Of a stretch of DNA of 64,000 nucleotides, positions 1-10,450 are shown one piece after another; within the stretch, counting starts at the first letter, position 1; each line of letters opens with the position of its first letter. The notes under the pieces are model-generated. The model ran no database searches and was not told where the DNA came from. It saw only the letters and a program-made list of their open reading frames with translations. Source of the DNA: Arachis hypogaea (taxonomy: Eukaryota > Streptophyta > Magnoliopsida > Fabales > Fabaceae); contig NC_092045.1 of the NCBI RefSeq assembly GCF_003086295.3, positions 88,736,693-88,800,692 of the forward strand, read 5' to 3'. A program made the position numbers and the translations under genes.

Positions 1-256
1 ATGTTACAAATTTTCATTATTCACCCTCAAATTTCAAAAATCCAACAATTTTCTAAATTATTTCTCCAATCTCTTTCAAATCCTTTCCAAATCTTCTTCA
101 AAAACTCAAGTATTTTCTCAAATTCTTTCCATATCTTCTCAAATCTCTTTCAAAACTTTCGAAATCCCTCTCCCTCCTTATAAATACACATTCGGCCATC
201 CCCCTCTCTTCACCATTCGAATTTGCTTCTCCTCCTCTCTCTCCTCTTTCCTTTCT

Positions 257-276
257 TTTGCTTGAGGACAAGCAAA
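257..276 (+). other. AGGA-loop hairpin in ORF2 leader
   Basis: TTTGCTTG-AGGA-CAAGCAAA is a perfect 8-bp stem with an AGGA loop. It is followed by AAGTTTGGTG at 282-291, 40 bases before the ORF2 start. The same hairpin with compensatory stem changes occurs before ORF2 in B and C, and before every visible 3' LTR of these families. Confidence 0.75.
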
Positions 277-330
277 CCTATAAGTTTGGTGTGCTTTTCC
301 GTGATCACTAAGCTAGGGCTCATCAAGACC

Positions 331-1461
331 ATGGCTCCCAAAGGAAAACAAACCAATTCAAGAGGCAAGAAAGAGAATGCTCCAAAGAATCTTTGGAGTC
401 AAGAGAGGTTCTTAACCAAAGAACATGCAGACCATTACCACAAAATAATGGGTCTAAGGTCAGTGATCCCGGAAGTTAAATTCGATCTGAAAGAAGACGA
501 ATATCCGGAGGTCCAAGAGCAAATTCGAAATAGAGGATGGGAAATTCTAGCCAATCCTGAAACAAAGGTTGGAAGAAACATGGTTCAGGAATTCTACTCA
601 AATCTGTGGTTGACAGATAAGCAGAGAATGACTGGAACTGCTTTCCATACCTTTAGAACCATGGTCAGAGGGAGAACTATTTACTTCCATCTGGACAAAA
701 TAAGAGAGGTCTTCAAACTGCCTCAACTACAAGATGATCCTGAATCCTTTAATAGGAGAATGGTGAGAGTAGATAAGGGGTTGGATCAAGTTCTAGAGGA
801 CATATGCCTCCCTGGAACTAAGTGGATAACCAATTCAAAAGGTGTCACAAACCAACTCAAGAGGGGAGATCTCAAACCAGTTGCAAGAGGTTGGCTAGAC
901 TTCATTGGGCGTTCTATTTTGCCCACTAGTAACCGTTCTGAGGTTACTATCAAGAGAGCAGTGATGATTCATTACATTATGCTGGGAAAAGAAGTGGAGG
1001 TTTATCATCTGATTGCTTGTGAGATTTACACAATTGCAAACAAAAACTCTATTGAAGCCAAACTGGCTTACCCAAGCTTAATCTCTTTGCTATGTAAAGA
1101 TGCTGGGGTGAGGATGGGAGTAGATGAATTCATCCCAATTGAACATCCAATCACCAAGAAGTCAATGGAAGGACAAATGCAAGATAACTCTATCAAAAGG
1201 AAGGCGCAGGAGTTCCTCCCTGAACTTCCTGAAATTGACTACTGGGCCCGCCTAGAAGCATCTGTTGCCAAGCTGCAAGAAGCTATGGAACAACTTAAGG
1301 AAGAACAGCAGAATCAAAACTGCATGCTCTGTAAACTACTGAAGGAACAAGAGAAGCAGGGGCGTGAGCTACAGGAGCTGAAGCGCCAGAAGCTCTCCCT
1401 TGAAGGGTCAAACATCCCACAAGTTGAGGGAGCATCCACTTCTCAAAATCAAGGTTGTTGA
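331..1461 (+). CDS. ORF2 protein of E1 (plant putative transposon protein type)
   Basis: An intact ORF of about 376 aa, reading from the ATG at 331 (MAPKGKQT). The frame is open from 223, but the homologues in B and C start at the equivalent MAxKxGE position, so 331 is the likely start. The N-terminus is basic. The core contains conserved blocks shared with the C copy: VIPEV near residue 50, EFYSNLWL near 90, DLKPVARGWLDF near 185 and IIPTSNRSEVT-like ILPTSNRSEVT near 198. The C-terminal 80 residues are Glu/Gln/Lys-rich and likely a coiled coil. I match it from memory to the family annotated as 'putative plant transposon protein' (Transposase_32-like). Its biochemical role is unknown. It sits between gag-pro and the 3' LTR in sister elements, where an env-like or accessory gene would be. 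Confidence 0.75.
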   Translation: MAPKGKQTNSRGKKENAPKNLWSQERFLTKEHADHYHKIMGLRSVIPEVKFDLKEDEYPEVQEQIRNRGWEILANPETKVGRNMVQEFYSNLWLTDKQRMTGTAFHTFRTMVRGRTIYFHLDKIREVFKLPQLQDDPESFNRRMVRVDKGLDQVLEDICLPGTKWITNSKGVTNQLKRGDLKPVARGWLDFIGRSILPTSNRSEVTIKRAVMIHYIMLGKEVEVYHLIACEIYTIANKNSIEAKLAYPSLISLLCKDAGVRMGVDEFIPIEHPITKKSMEGQMQDNSIKRKAQEFLPELPEIDYWARLEASVAKLQEAMEQLKEEQQNQNCMLCKLLKEQEKQGRELQELKRQKLSLEGSNIPQVEGASTSQNQGC

Positions 1462-2546
1462 GTCCTAACTCTGTGATAACCTCTATCATTAGGAATCAAT
1501 TTTAGAGTCATTTAAATTTCTATTTTTAATTTTTTGTTTTTTCTATTATTATTAGTCTTCTCTTATAATTATCTTTGAGTCTTGTTCTTATTCCATGATT
1601 AATAAAATTTAAAGTTCATATCTTAAAGCTATAAATGTCCTATGAATCCATCACCTCTCTTAAATGAAAAATGCTTTAATCACAAAAGAACAAGAAGTAC
1701 AGGATTTCGAATTCATCTTTGAAACTAGTTGAATTAGTTTGATGTGGTGACAATACTTTTTATTTTCTGAATGAATGCTTGAATAGTGCATATGTCTTTT
1801 GAATTTGTTGTCTTAAGAATGTTAAAATTGTTGGCTCTTGAAAGAATGATGGAAAAGAAAAAATGTTATTGAGGATCTGAAAAACCATTAAATTGATTCT
1901 TGAAGCAAGAAAAAGCAGTGAATACAAAAAAAAGGAGAGAAAAAGCAAGCAGAAAAAGCCAATAGCCCTTTAAACCAAAAGGTAAGGGTAAAAATAAAAA
2001 GGATCCAAGGCTTTGAGCATCAGTGGATAGGAGGGCCTACAAGAATAATATCCTGGCCTAAGCGGCTAAACCAAGCTGTCCCTAACCATGTGCTTGTGGC
2101 GTGAAGGTGTCAAGTGAAAACTTGAGATTGAGCGGTTAAAGTCGTGACCCAAAGCAAAAAGAGTGTGCTTAAGAACCCTGGACACCTCTAATTGGAGACT
2201 CTAGCAAAGTTGAGTCACAATCTAAAAAGGTTCACCCAGTTATGTGTCTGTGGCATGTATGTATCCGGTGGTAATATTGGAAAACAGAGTGCTTTGGGCC
2301 ACGGCCAAGACTCATAAAGTAGCTGTGTTCAAGAATCAACATACTATACTAGGAGAATCAATAACACTATCTGAATTCTGAGTTCCTATGGATGCCAGTC
2401 ATTCTAAACTTCAAAGGATAAAGTGAGATGCCAAAACTGTTCAGAGGCAAAAAGCTACTAGTCCCGCTCATCTAATTGGAGCTAAGTTTCATTGATAATT
2501 TGGAATTTATAGTATATTCTCTTCTTTTTATCCTGTTTGATTTTCA
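1462..2546 (+). other. 3' noncoding region of E1
   Basis: No ORF of note. The sequence is clearly related (inverted) to 27602-28710 in B and 45861-46730 in C. Shared blocks include the stretch around 2220-2300 on the CCGGTGGTAATA theme, whose reverse form TATTACCACCGG occurs near 27871 and 46133. It separates ORF2 from the polypurine tract. Confidence 0.6.
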
Positions 2547-2584
2547 GTTGCTTGGGGACAAGCAACAATTTAAGTTTGGTGTTG
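2547..2584 (+). promoter_or_regulatory. RGGA hairpin and polypurine-tract-like site of E1
   Basis: GTTGCTTG-GGGA-CAAGCAAC is an 8-bp perfect stem (2547-2566). AATTTAAGTTTGGTGTTG then directly abuts the LTR start TGATGAGCGG. By position this is the plus-strand primer site. It is less purine-pure than the AAGTGTGGGGAGG version in element T (55919-55931), so the assignment rests on position and on that similarity. Confidence 0.6.
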
Positions 2585-4109
2585 TGATGAGCGGATAATT
2601 TATACGCTTTTTGGCATTGTTTTTAGTATATTTTTAGTATGTTTTAGTTAGTTTTTATTATGTTTTTATTAGTTTTTAATTAAAAATCACATTTCTGGAC
2701 TTTACTATGAGTTTGTGTGTTTTTCTGTGATTTCATATATTTTCTGGCTGAAATTGAGGGACCTGAGCAAAAATTTTATTCAGAGGCTGAAAAAGGACTG
2801 TAGATGCTGTTGGATTCTAACCTCCCTGCACTCAAAGTGGATTTTCTGGAGCTACAGAAGCCCAATTGGCGCACTCTTAATTGCGTTGGAAAGTAGACAT
2901 TTTGGGCTTTCCAGCAATATATAATAATTCATACTTTGTCTGAGAATTGATGGCCCAAACTGGCATTTCAAATCAGCTTCAGAATTCCCAGTGTTTAACG
3001 CCGGAATTGGCACAAAAGTTGGAGTTAAACGCCCAAACTGGCACAAAAGCTGGCGTTTAACTCCAGGAAAAGTCTCTACACATGAAAGCTTCAATGCTCA
3101 GCCCAAGCACACACCAAGTGGACCCCAGAAGTGGATTTTTATGTCATTTACTCATTCTTGTAAACTCTAGGTCACTAGTTCACTATAAATAGGACCTTTT
3201 GCTATTGTATCTTTACCTCATGACACAATACACATTTCATATTGTATCTTCTACGGCATGAGTCTCTAAACCCCATGGTTGGGGGTGAAGAGCTCTGCTG
3301 TGTCTTGATGGATTAATGCAATTACTACTGTTTTTCATTCAATCACGCTTGCTTCTATTCTAAGATATCACTTGTTCCTAAACTTGATGAATGTGATGAT
3401 CCGTGACACTCATCATCATTCTCACCCATGAATGTGTGCCTGACAACCATCTCCGTTCTACCTTAGATTGAGTGGATATCTCTTGGATTCCTTAATCAGA
3501 ATCTTCGTGGTATAAGCTAGAATCCATTGGCAGCCATTCGTGAGAATCCGGAAGGTCTAAACCTTGTCTGTGGTATTCTGAGTAGGATTCAGGGATTGAA
3601 TGACTGTGACGAGCTTCAAACTCACGATTATGGGGCGTTAGTGACAGACGCAAAAGAATCACTAGATTCTATTCCGACATGATCGAGAACCGACAGATGA
3701 ATAGCCGTGCTGTGACAGAGCGCGTTGAACATTTTCACTGAGAGGATGGGAGGTAGCCATTGACAACGGTGAAACCCAACATACAGCTTGCCATGGAAGG
3801 AGCCTTGCGTGCATGAAGAAGAAGACAGTAGGAAAGTAGAGATTCAGAAGATATAGCATCTCCAAAACCTCAACCTTTTCTCCATTACTGCAAAACAAGT
3901 ATTTATTTCATGTTCTTTTACTTTTTACAATTAAATCTGAGAATTATTGATATCCTGACTAAGAGTTACAAGATAACCATAGCTTGCTTCAAGCCGACAA
4001 TCTCCGTGGGATCGACCCTTACTCACGTAAGGTATTACTTGGACGACCCAGTGCACTTGCTGGTTAGTTGTGCGGAATTGCAAAAGTGTGATTGTGATTT
4101 CGTGCACCA
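2585..4109 (+). repeat. 3' LTR of E1 (1,525 bp)
   Basis: It starts TGATGAGCGGATAATTTATA and ends TTCGTGCACCA (TG...CA). It is the same family and length as the solo LTR at 32341-33864 (1,524 bp). It contains three degenerate GGCGTT-type palindromes starting at 2990, 3021 and 3052, exactly 31 bp apart. Confidence 0.88.
3184..3190 (+). promoter_or_regulatory. TATA box in E1 LTR
   Basis: TATAAAT lies about 600 bp into the LTR, the position shared by the TATA-like sequences in the B and C LTRs. It is likely the U3 promoter. No transcript evidence is available from sequence alone. Confidence 0.5.
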
Positions 4110-4939
4110 CAGAGCGTCGATGTTTGAAAGCAGATAAGGATCTTTCGGGCAGGCTTTGTTGAGATCGGTATAATCAGTGCACATTCTCCACTTCCCATTT
4201 GACTTTTTTACCAATACGACATTAGCAAGCCATAGCGGGTATTTGACTTCTCTTATGAAACTGCCTCCAATAGAGCTCGTACCTGTTCTTCCACAGCTTG
4301 AGAGTATTCTGGTCCTATCTTTCTATGCCTTTGTTGTACCGGCCGAGATCTTGGGTAGACTGCTAGCTTGTGGCATATTAATTTGGGATCTATGCCTGGC
4401 ATGTCTGCAGCCTTCCACGCAAAGAGGTCGGTGTTGTCTCGTAGAAATTGTATGAGTGATTCTTTTATGTCTCCTTTTAGGAGTGTGCTGATATTGGTTG
4501 TTTGGTCCAGGGTATCCCCGATCTGGATTTTCTCTATTTCTCCTTCAGGTTGTGGGTGGAGCTCTTCCCGCCTCTGAACTCCACCGAGCTCAATTGTGTG
4601 GAATTCTTCTCCTCTGCCTCTGAAGTTTAGACTTTCGTTGTAACAGCGACGCGCCATCTTCTGATTTGCCTTTATCGTGGCTATTCCTCCTGCAGTTGGG
4701 AACTTCATGCATAGATGCGGAGTCGAGACTATTGCGCCGAGCTGATTTAACGTTGTCTGACCTATTAGGGCATTGTAGGCTGAGCTTACGTCGACTACGA
4801 TGTAATCTATTTTGAGTGTTCTTGACTGACTTCCTTTTCTGAAAGTTGTGTGGAGCGAGATGTATCCCATCGGTTGAACTGGGGTATCTCCTAGCCCGAA
4901 CAGGCAGTCCGGATATGCTCTGAGTTCTTTTTCTTCCAA
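4110..4939 (-). pseudogene. Tat-like pol: protease C-terminus and start of reverse transcriptase
   Basis: On the - strand the frame 4939-4253 encodes the end of the protease domain (YNALIGQTTLNQL; GxxxLN-type flap-region signature) followed by a linker and the DLFAWKAADMPGIDPKL block that precedes RT in plant Ty3/gypsy polyproteins. After a stop near 4253 the conserved RT start can still be read (YPLWLANVVLVKKSNGKWRM, then DYTDLNKAC) down to about 4140. Reverse transcription would copy genomic RNA in the cytoplasmic particle. E1 cuts the domain before the catalytic aspartates, so no function remains. Confidence 0.82.
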
Positions 4940-6474
4940 GCCGAGTTTGTCAAAAGCAGTTTTGAATAAGATATCGGCGGAGCTCCCCTAGTCTATCAAC
5001 GTGCGGTAAAGATTTGCATTTGCCAGCATAATAGTGATGACCATGGGATCGTCATGCCCTGATGCAACGCCGGATGCATCTTTCCTTGGTAAAAGTGATC
5101 GCCGGGATGTCAGGTGCTTCCTCCTTTTATGCGATGTGATATACGTCTTTGAGATGTCTTTTGCGAGATGATTTGGAGATTCCTCCCCTGACAAATCCTC
5201 TGTGTATCATGTGGACATGTCTTTCTAGCATTCGAGGTGATCGCGCGGTTGGTTCGACATCTTCTGCTCTTCTTCTTTTTCTTTGTTCATCATCATGGGT
5301 GGCCAGATATCGATCTAGCTTTCCTTCTCGTACGAGCTTTTCTATGACATTTTTTAAGTCGAAACACTCATTGGTGGAGTGCCCGCAGATTCGATGGTAT
5401 TCACAATATTTAGCCCGGTTTCCTCCCCCTTTTTTGCCTTTGAGTGGTCGAGCTGGTGGTATTTTTTCCATGTTGCAAACCTCTCTGTACACATCCACAA
5501 GAGACACCCGAAGAGGGGTATAATTGTGGTATTTTTTATTTTTTCTCCATGTCGATCTTCCTTCTTTCTGGATTCTTTGTCTTTATCCCGGGGGGTGAAC
5601 CCGGCCTTCGAGGTTTCTCCTAATCGGGAGTTTTCCTCCATGTTGATGTACTTTTCTGCTCGTTCCTGCACCTCATTCAGAGATGTGGGGTACTTTTTTG
5701 ATATAGATTGACTAAAGGGCCCTTCTCGCAAGCCATTAATGAGGCCCATAATAGCGGGTTCAGTTGGCAAGTTCTGTATATCCATACATGTCTTGTTGAA
5801 TCTTTCCATGTAGTTACGCAGGGTTTCCCGTTCTCCTTGCCTGATTCCAGTAAGCCCGGAGCATGTTTAGCTTTGTCCTTTTGGATGGAGAATCTGGCCA
5901 GGAATTTCTTAGCCATGTCGTCGAAACTTGAGATGGACCTAGGAGGGAGATTGTCGAACCATCTAATTACTGTTTTTGTTAAAGTAGTTAGAAAGGCTTT
6001 ACAACGAACTACATCTGAGGCATTGGTGAGATATATTTTGCTTCTGAAGTTACTGAGATGATGGCTGGGATCTGTAGTGCTGTCGTATAAGGTCATGTCT
6101 GGGAGTTTAAAGTCCTTTGAGATTTTCGTCTTCATGATCTCCTTGGTGAATGGGTCTTGCTCCTTTCGTGCGTTATCTTCAAGAGTGGATCGGCTGGCTT
6201 TGGTCTTGACATCGGCTTCAAGTTTTAGGAGTTTGTTTTCCAATTCTCGGCGTCGCCGTATTTCTCTTTGTAAATCCTTCTCGGCCTCTCGTTGATGTAG
6301 AGCATCTTCCTCAAGTTGTTTTAACCGATCTTGAAATGCATCCAGGGCTCCCTCGTTTGGGGAGTTCTTCTTATTGTTGATTTGGAAAGTATCTTTTGGT
6401 GTGGTGTCCGCGTTTTTATGTGGTGTTCTTTCTTCTAGATCTGAGGTGTGATCGTTGTCATGGTCGTCCACCAT
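4940..6474 (-). pseudogene. gag: Tat-like gag and protease N-terminus, frameshifted
   Basis: Gag starts at the ATG at 6474 and is open to 5677. It has an acidic N-terminus, a predicted coiled coil (about residues 45-90, RLKQLEEDALHQREAEKDLQ) and the retrotransposon gag core (RCKAFLTTLTKTVIRWFDNL). The frame then shifts near 5800 into the block ending ERAEKYINMEE. It shifts again near 5500 into a zinc-knuckle-like CEYHRICGHSTNEC (C-x2-H-x4-GH-x4-C). The protease active-site region reads LID-stop-GSSADILF near 4990, where relatives have DQGSSADIL: a CAG to TAG change. At least two frameshifts and one nonsense codon show long inactivity. Confidence 0.82.
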
Positions 6475-6496
6475 GGTAATGGGATGACTTTCAGGT

Positions 6497-6514
6497 TCCC
6501 CGGCAACGGCGCCA
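6497..6514 (-). other. Primer-binding site (tRNA-Asp)
   Basis: Reverse complement TGGCGCCGTTGCCGGGGA, one base from the LTR end. It is complementary to the 3' end of plant tRNA-Asp including CCA. Confidence 0.85.
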
Positions 6515-6515
6515 A

Positions 6516-7025
6516 TGTTCCGAGGGTTACCTGAAACTGTAGGTCGATCTCGGATGAGATCTTCTGTGCTGGAACGGTGGTATCCAATTTATGGGACTTG
6601 ATGGAGGTGCTAATTCCTTCATTCCGGGAGGGTGGGGGTACCTGCAAGGGACTCTGATGCTAAACTTAGAAAGGGTATTAAGCAGGTATTGAGTAGAATC
6701 AGAGTATGAGTTATACCTGGGTGCTCTAGTGTATTTATAATGGCGTAGAGCGACCTTTTTAGATAAGATAAGTTAGTTATCTTATCTTATCTTTATCTTT
6801 CAAGTGAGGTCATCTTATCTTCAAGGAAACCGCCTTTATCTCTACGGACTTTGGGCTGCCCTTGGATTTCGGGACGTGTTCCTCTGTTTGTGGCCCTTTT
6901 ATTGGGCTTTCCTGTGACTTGGCCGAACTCTTTGAGAAGAGGTCGAGTCATTTTGACCTGAAGAGGTCGGTCGCTTTGTCTGTGGAACATCCCGGGTCGG
7001 ACAACTTTGACCCAGGGGATGAACA
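6516..7025 (-). repeat. 5' LTR of the Tat-like element (510 bp)
   Basis: Bounded by TGTT...AACA on the + strand. On the - strand it begins TGTTCATCCCCTGGGTC. It is adjacent to the primer-binding site. The small ORFs inside it are not genes. Confidence 0.8.
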
Positions 7026-7749
7026 GTACCCGTAACTTATGAGAGATTAAAATGGTAAATTAATCTAAAATCTATAAGAAAAAATATTAGTATTTATATT
7101 TCATATTAAGACTAAATGTTTACATGCGTTAATAGAATTTTCTTCCCATGACTCATCGACCATTTACTTCGTTGTTACACATAATAACACAAGATGAAGA
7201 GTCCTCTATAGGTGCTATAAAGCAGAACTTGAGCTGTGATTTTAAGGATTTCTACTGGTACATATACTGAATCTAACTAGAGAGGAAAAATCAGTTGAAG
7301 GATTGAGTAATTACTGGTCCAGCCACAGTTGGAAGGAAGATCAAATAAGGTCAAGTAAAAGTTACTTTATAAACAAAAAGAGCTACCTGTTCAGTATATA
7401 TCTTACCATTGCCTGTTAATTTAACTATGAATCCATCAAAAATAGTTTTAGTTGTAGCCATCACATTCCAATCAACTAAAGAATCTTTGGATTGACTAAG
7501 ATCTTACCACCACCAAATGAAACCATTAGAATCTTGAGGTTCATTCTCCACATATAATGCAAATTTGTTATGTCTTAGCATTGCATCCTCTGATCCTTAC
7601 TAGTTTCACCATGCAGATAGGAGTCATTCTGAGTGTCAGAAACTGGATTAGTATTGAGAAATGGAACATTGTATGGTTGTGGTGCCACATCAACAACATC
7701 TTCATTAACCATATTCACATCATCGCAACTCAACTTGAATATGTTTTTT
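7026..7749. other. Intergenic, AT-rich
   Basis: No coding potential or recognisable repeat. It lies between the Tat-like LTR and the 3' end of the receptor-kinase pseudogene, and may contain that pseudogene's 3' flank. Confidence 0.5.
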
Positions 7750-9990
7750 TTAGAAGCTAGTAATGTCTTTCATGGTTGGTCTCTCACGAGGGTTTTTCTT
7801 GGTGCATCTTAATGCCAATAAAAGCACTTCAGTGACTTGCCTTGCTAATACTCCTAAATTGGAGGATGTATTTGCAATGTCTGAATCAACAACCTCCTCA
7901 ATTTTGCCTGTTTCCAACCAGATAGATCTAACCCAACTAACTAAACCTGTCACATTTCTTTCCTCCTCAATAATAACTCTCTTTCTTGTTAGTAACTCAA
8001 GCAAAACTACCCCATAGCTATACACATCAGACTTTTTGCTCTATACTATTACATATGCATTCTCTGTATCAGGAGACAACATAGCCATGTTATAGAGATA
8101 TTATGCATGTATCATCACATTAGAGAAGCAAAAATTACGATTAGCTATGAAAGTAGTGTGCAAAATGCAAATCAATTAAAAAGTTTAGGAGAAAGTTTTT
8201 CTTTTTTTTTTCCTTTATTCTGATAGTTTATATAAACAATTAAACACTTGACCACTCAGAGAGAGAGAGAAGTGCAAAGTGCATCAAGATCCTTCTTCCA
8301 GTCTCAACACTAAAAACAATTATCAACATCCAAAATTTTAATCTAGCTCAGGAGAAAGATCTACGTACCTGGTGCGATATAACCAGCAGTACCTACAACA
8401 TATGTTGAAAGCTTTTTCCAAGAATAAGATTCACTATAAGAATGCTCAGCAAGGTTCCTATAGAGAAAAGTACTAAAATAAGATATAAGAGGCTCCATCT
8501 GATAATTAAGAAGTATAATCTGTGGCTTTATGTCTCGATGCACTATGAGTGTGGTGTGGTCATGATGCAGATATTTTAGTCCATGTGAAATTTCAACAGC
8601 GATGTTAAGCCGTATACTCCAACTTAAGGGTGGTAGGAGATATTTCTCATGCAAAATATCCTGGAGGCTTCCATTCTTCATGTACTTATATAAAATCATA
8701 CCATAGTTCTCTCCTATCCAGTAGCCTGCACAAGAGACCAAGTTTCTATGCTTGATCCCATCCAACACTTCAATTTCTTTCCACATAATATGTAAATACT
8801 TCTTCTTGTTCCTTTCGAATGCAAACTTCTTTACAGCAAAAGTTGTATAACCCAGTTAAGCTCTATAAGCAATCCCATGAGATCCTTTGGCAATAATGTA
8901 TTGATCATTTAGATTATTTGTAGCCTCCATCACTATGTTGTGAAGGAAATCTGACTGGTTTTTAGTGAAGAACTTCATTTATTTCTAGTACAGAAAACTG
9001 ATCCTTCCTGCTCCTCTTTCACCATAGACATAATTCTTCATTTCTTTCTTGTGGAGATACATCAAAAGTAAAGCTACCAGCATAGTTGAAACAAATAGTG
9101 AGGATTCAAGATCTATCATTAAAATTACCAATGCGATGATGCCTTTGTGATCAGTTGATGAATAGGGACATGGCTTCAAATTACAAGTGTTGGTCCAATC
9201 CAGGCCACTAGAAGGAGAACAACTGACATTTAAATGGGGATTACCCAAGAAAGAAGATGATGAGGAATCCAAAAACTTTCAGAGGGATGTTGGAACAAGA
9301 CCATATAAGAAATTATATGAAATATTGATCTCAATCAATGGTAGTTGAGCAAGAACATCTATGTTTCCTGTCAAATTATTCAGTGATATGTCTAGACTTT
9401 GCAGTTCTTGTAGTTGCCCAAGTTCTAAAGGAATCATACCTGTCAATCCATTGCTACTCAAATTCAACCCATAGAACAGCTTTTGCAGTTTTCCTAATGA
9501 TGGGGGAATTGTTCCTCCAATTAAATTTTCACCAAGTTGTAGTTTACGAAGCTTGCTAAGTTATGAGAAAAAGCTTGGGATACCACCTGTAAAATGATTC
9601 TCTCTTAAAATTAATGTGGTTATCCCTGTCCAGTTCCTTAGACTTGATGGGAAGGAACCATTTAGGGAATTGAATCCAACATCAAATGATCCATTTTAGT
9701 ACAATTTGACAGTTGTGGTGGCAAATGCCCTTCCAAATTGTTGTGTGAAAGATCCAAAATCGTAAGATTCACAAGCTTTTCAAGTGCAAATGGTATGAGT
9801 CCAGTAAGTTTGTTCATTCACATGTTAATTGTAGCAAGATTTGTACAATTTTCTAGACTTGGTGGAATTGGTCCACTGATGTTGTTCTTGCTTATGTGTA
9901 AGTATTTGAGGTTTATATTACTCTAAAAAACAGGAAGAGACCCAATGAAATTATTTTCACTGAGAATCAGCATACTTAGACTTGTACACC
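7750..9990 (-). pseudogene. PEPR-like LRR receptor kinase pseudogene
   Basis: Read on the - strand it shows leucine-rich repeats (NLSSNGLTGMIPLELGQL near 9465; SLDISLNNLTGNI), a membrane-spanning stretch near 9130-9060, and a kinase domain with EIEVLDGIKHRNL, NGSLQDILHEKY, HRDIKPQIILL and YSYGVVLLELLTRKR. The block order and wording resemble PEPR1/2, plasma-membrane receptors for Pep danger peptides. Decay is clear. Stops and frameshifts break the LRR and juxtamembrane parts. The HRDxKxxN asparagine is replaced by Ile. The DFG position reads ISYFS. A TAG interrupts the exon after the intron. The intron inside the kinase domain keeps correct borders (donor GTACGT starting at 8368 on the - strand, acceptor AG at 8065-8064) at GYIAP|E. 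The 3' end stops just after the RPTMKDI block. Confidence 0.8.
8064..8368 (-). other. Intron in the kinase pseudogene
   Basis: The donor CCAG|GTACGT and acceptor TACAG|AGAATG join to restore the expected APE codon. This shows the locus came from a genomic copy and is not a retrocopy. Confidence 0.65.
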
Positions 9991-10019
9991 TTTCTATCCC
10001 ACTTACGTTGAGATATGAG

Positions 10020-10450
10020 GTCTGTGGCAGAGTATCCCGCTCGCATCCTTTCGGATCACATAAGTCTTTCCAGCACTATATCTATGGGGGGTTCCTGTAT
10101 CTATATACGTGATCAAAAGGCGACATTCCTATGGGAATGTGTCGGGTTGGCAGTTGAACCGACAGTATGATATCATAGCCAAATAGGACAGGCATTCATC
10201 ATGTGCATCTTTTATGTGTTTGATTTCTTTGCCGACTTGCTTTGTTTTCCTAATTATATAACATGCTTAATTGCTTCTTGGATTACTTGATATACATGAT
10301 AATTACTTGTGTTTTACTTGTATGTATTAATTGTGTTTTCTACTGGGATTGAGGAGGTTTAGAAGGCGGTGACGATGGCATCGCATGACAGTTAAGCTGG
10401 CGAAGGCTGTGGAACAGCGGTGAAACGAATAGTTTAGAAATTTTCTAAGT
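10020..10450. repeat. Unidentified dispersed-repeat fragment
   Basis: The GC content and style change at about 10020 relative to the pseudogene. It contains CATTCC-TATG-GGAATG (an inverted repeat) and GTCGGGTTGGCAGTTGAACC. I recall similar stretches as interspersed repeats in legume genomes but cannot name the family. No ORF. Confidence 0.3.

Larger units (their letters stand above)
1..4109 (+). mobile_element. E1: Athila-like non-autonomous LTR retrotransposon, 3' portion
   Basis: The window opens inside this element. Visible parts, in order, are the ORF2 leader, ORF2 (331-1461), a 1.1-kb 3' noncoding region, a hairpin plus polypurine-tract-like motif (2547-2584) and the 3' LTR (2585-4109). 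The 5' LTR and any gag lie upstream of the window. ORF2, the 3' noncoding region and the LTR all have recognisable counterparts in elements B and C below, which defines one superfamily. The base after the LTR (4110) continues a reverse-transcriptase gene read on the other strand, so E1 inserted into an older Tat-like element. The expected 5-bp target copy on this side is CAGAG (4110-4114); its partner is outside the window. Confidence 0.85.
4110..7025 (-). mobile_element. Tat-like Ty3/gypsy retrotransposon, 5' part, decayed
   Basis: Read on the - strand: 5' LTR (7025-6516), primer-binding site (6514-6497), gag from 6474, protease, then the start of reverse transcriptase, cut at 4110 by insertion of E1. 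The rest would lie left of the window, beyond E1. Frames shift several times and in-frame stops occur, so it is dead. The gag style (KISKDFKLPDMTLYDSTTDP), the DLFAWKAADMPGI block before RT and the tRNA-Asp primer site point to the Tat/Retand side of plant Ty3/gypsy. Confidence 0.85.

Noticed and set aside
2585..4109. E1 LTR as a solo LTR
   Set aside because: It is contiguous on the left with a polypurine-like site and E1 internal sequence, so it is a 3' LTR.
4177..6295. Several plus-strand ORFs over the Tat-like element
   Set aside because: Shadows of gag and pol on the other strand.
6497..6514. tRNA-Asp-like sequences at primer-binding sites
   Set aside because: Only 18 bases complementary to the tRNA 3' end, no cloverleaf; these are retrotransposon priming sites.
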